Assembly: GCA_035079385.1 (NCBI GenBank)
Contig: JAVHKY010000054.1
Location: 4,131,501-4,195,500 of the forward strand
Reading direction: 5' to 3'
Length of the DNA: 64,000 bases
DNA from: Aspidiotus rigidus
Taxonomy: Eukaryota > Arthropoda > Insecta > Hemiptera > Diaspididae
Shown here: piece by piece, positions 63,383-64,000 of the stretch
Layout: the number at the start of each line of letters is the position of its first letter
Numbering within the stretch: position 1 is the first letter of the stretch
Program-made: the position numbers and the translations under genes
The notes under the pieces: generated by a model
The model's input: the letters and a program-made list of their open reading frames with translations, nothing else
What the model was told of the DNA's origin: nothing
The model's database searches: none

Positions 63383-64000
63383 GTCCTAATTCAGTTTTGT
63401 ATGGCAGCAATAAAGATCGACTGAAAAAGCAATCATTTAAAAACCGAAGAAATACAATTTTGTCGCTCAATGTTAAGGCAATTTGCCAATTTTGCGCGTA
63501 TTGTGACCTGTGCTGCAAGAACTGGGCTTATCTTCGAACCCTTGATTGATGATGAGCGAAAGTTAATGAAAAATCGAACATCGATTTTTTCAATGATTTA
63601 TAAGCCAGGTTTCTGTACTACAATTCACAATTTTTTATCCTCCATACCCTCTGATGAAGACTCCGAGGCGAATGCATGAGAGATATTTGAAGTGGAAACT
63701 TGAATTAGGCCTATTATCATTGTGAAAACCCAGAAAAGGTAGTGCCCGTTCAAATATCAACCTGGAGGTACGGGTCTTTCTGCGTTCTTGGGAAGACTCT
63801 TATCTCCAGATCAATGTTTGAACGCTCGCTGATTTTTTTTGGAACTATGTAACTAATCACTTCTTTTTTTAATTTCGTTCCTTATTTTGAGGGGGATTGG
63901 GGTGCTAATGTTGAAAGAACTCGAATTCTTCAATGATGAAACACTATTTCTTCTGCATTGAAAGTAATGATTTTGTACTATTTTTTTCAAAAACTCAAAG

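Larger units (their letters stand above)
60592..64000 (+). other. 3' flank of ankyrin (3'UTR or a further intron)
   Basis: No coding sequence is supported. Candidate AATAAA signals lie at 61808-61813 and 62298-62303. The foldback elements at 62401-62721, 62588-62990 and 63252-63382 occupy part of it; 60592-62400 and 63383-64000 show nothing recognisable. Confidence 0.6.

Overview
This is an AT-rich nuclear window from an arthropod, most likely an insect. The evidence is two recognisable insect-type genes split by introns with consensus GT/AG junctions, many degraded transposons, and a mitochondrial cox2 fragment sitting inside nuclear repeat DNA. I suspect a hemipteran, but nothing in the sequence settles the order.

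Layout. 1-3021 is the 3' end of a synaptotagmin-like/bitesize gene on the + strand: two last coding exons that finish the C2B domain, preceded by an intron carrying a large repeat with mitochondrial-like DNA. After a short intergenic gap, one very large ankyrin gene of the Ank2 type runs on the + strand from 4984 to at least 60591. I resolved 33 coding exons with consistent reading phase (about 2357 residues): an ANK repeat solenoid (exons 2-16), a linker, two ZU5 domains, UPA, a death domain, and a long phosphosite-like/acidic tail. Two further alternative first exons are proposed: 31425-31451, which starts the ANK-repeat form with a 9-residue N-terminus, and 48967-49063, which would make an ANK-less protein with a cysteine-rich N-terminus. 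The 60592-64000 segment is 3' flank or a further intron; exon 33 also contains a usable phase-1 donor, so the gene may continue beyond the window.

The introns (27 kb for intron 1, 5.6 kb for intron 2, 6.1 kb for intron 16, 4.9 kb for intron 21) are a museum of mobile elements: two inverted copies of a repeat ending in GGTTTATCGGG that carries cox1/cox2-like mitochondrial remnants; two miniature LTR elements (TRIMs) with 4-bp target duplications; a Harbinger-like MITE with TTA duplications; a hAT- or P-like MITE with an 8-bp duplication; several foldback/hairpin MITEs; three LINE remnants; a tRNA-like/SINE head; and a 1.2-kb near-perfect palindrome. The palindromic octamer TGACGTCA (the CREB/ATF consensus) recurs in at least four unrelated repeats, including a ~1-kb degenerate tandem array between two ankyrin exons. 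Parts of introns 1 and 2 hold nothing I can recognise.
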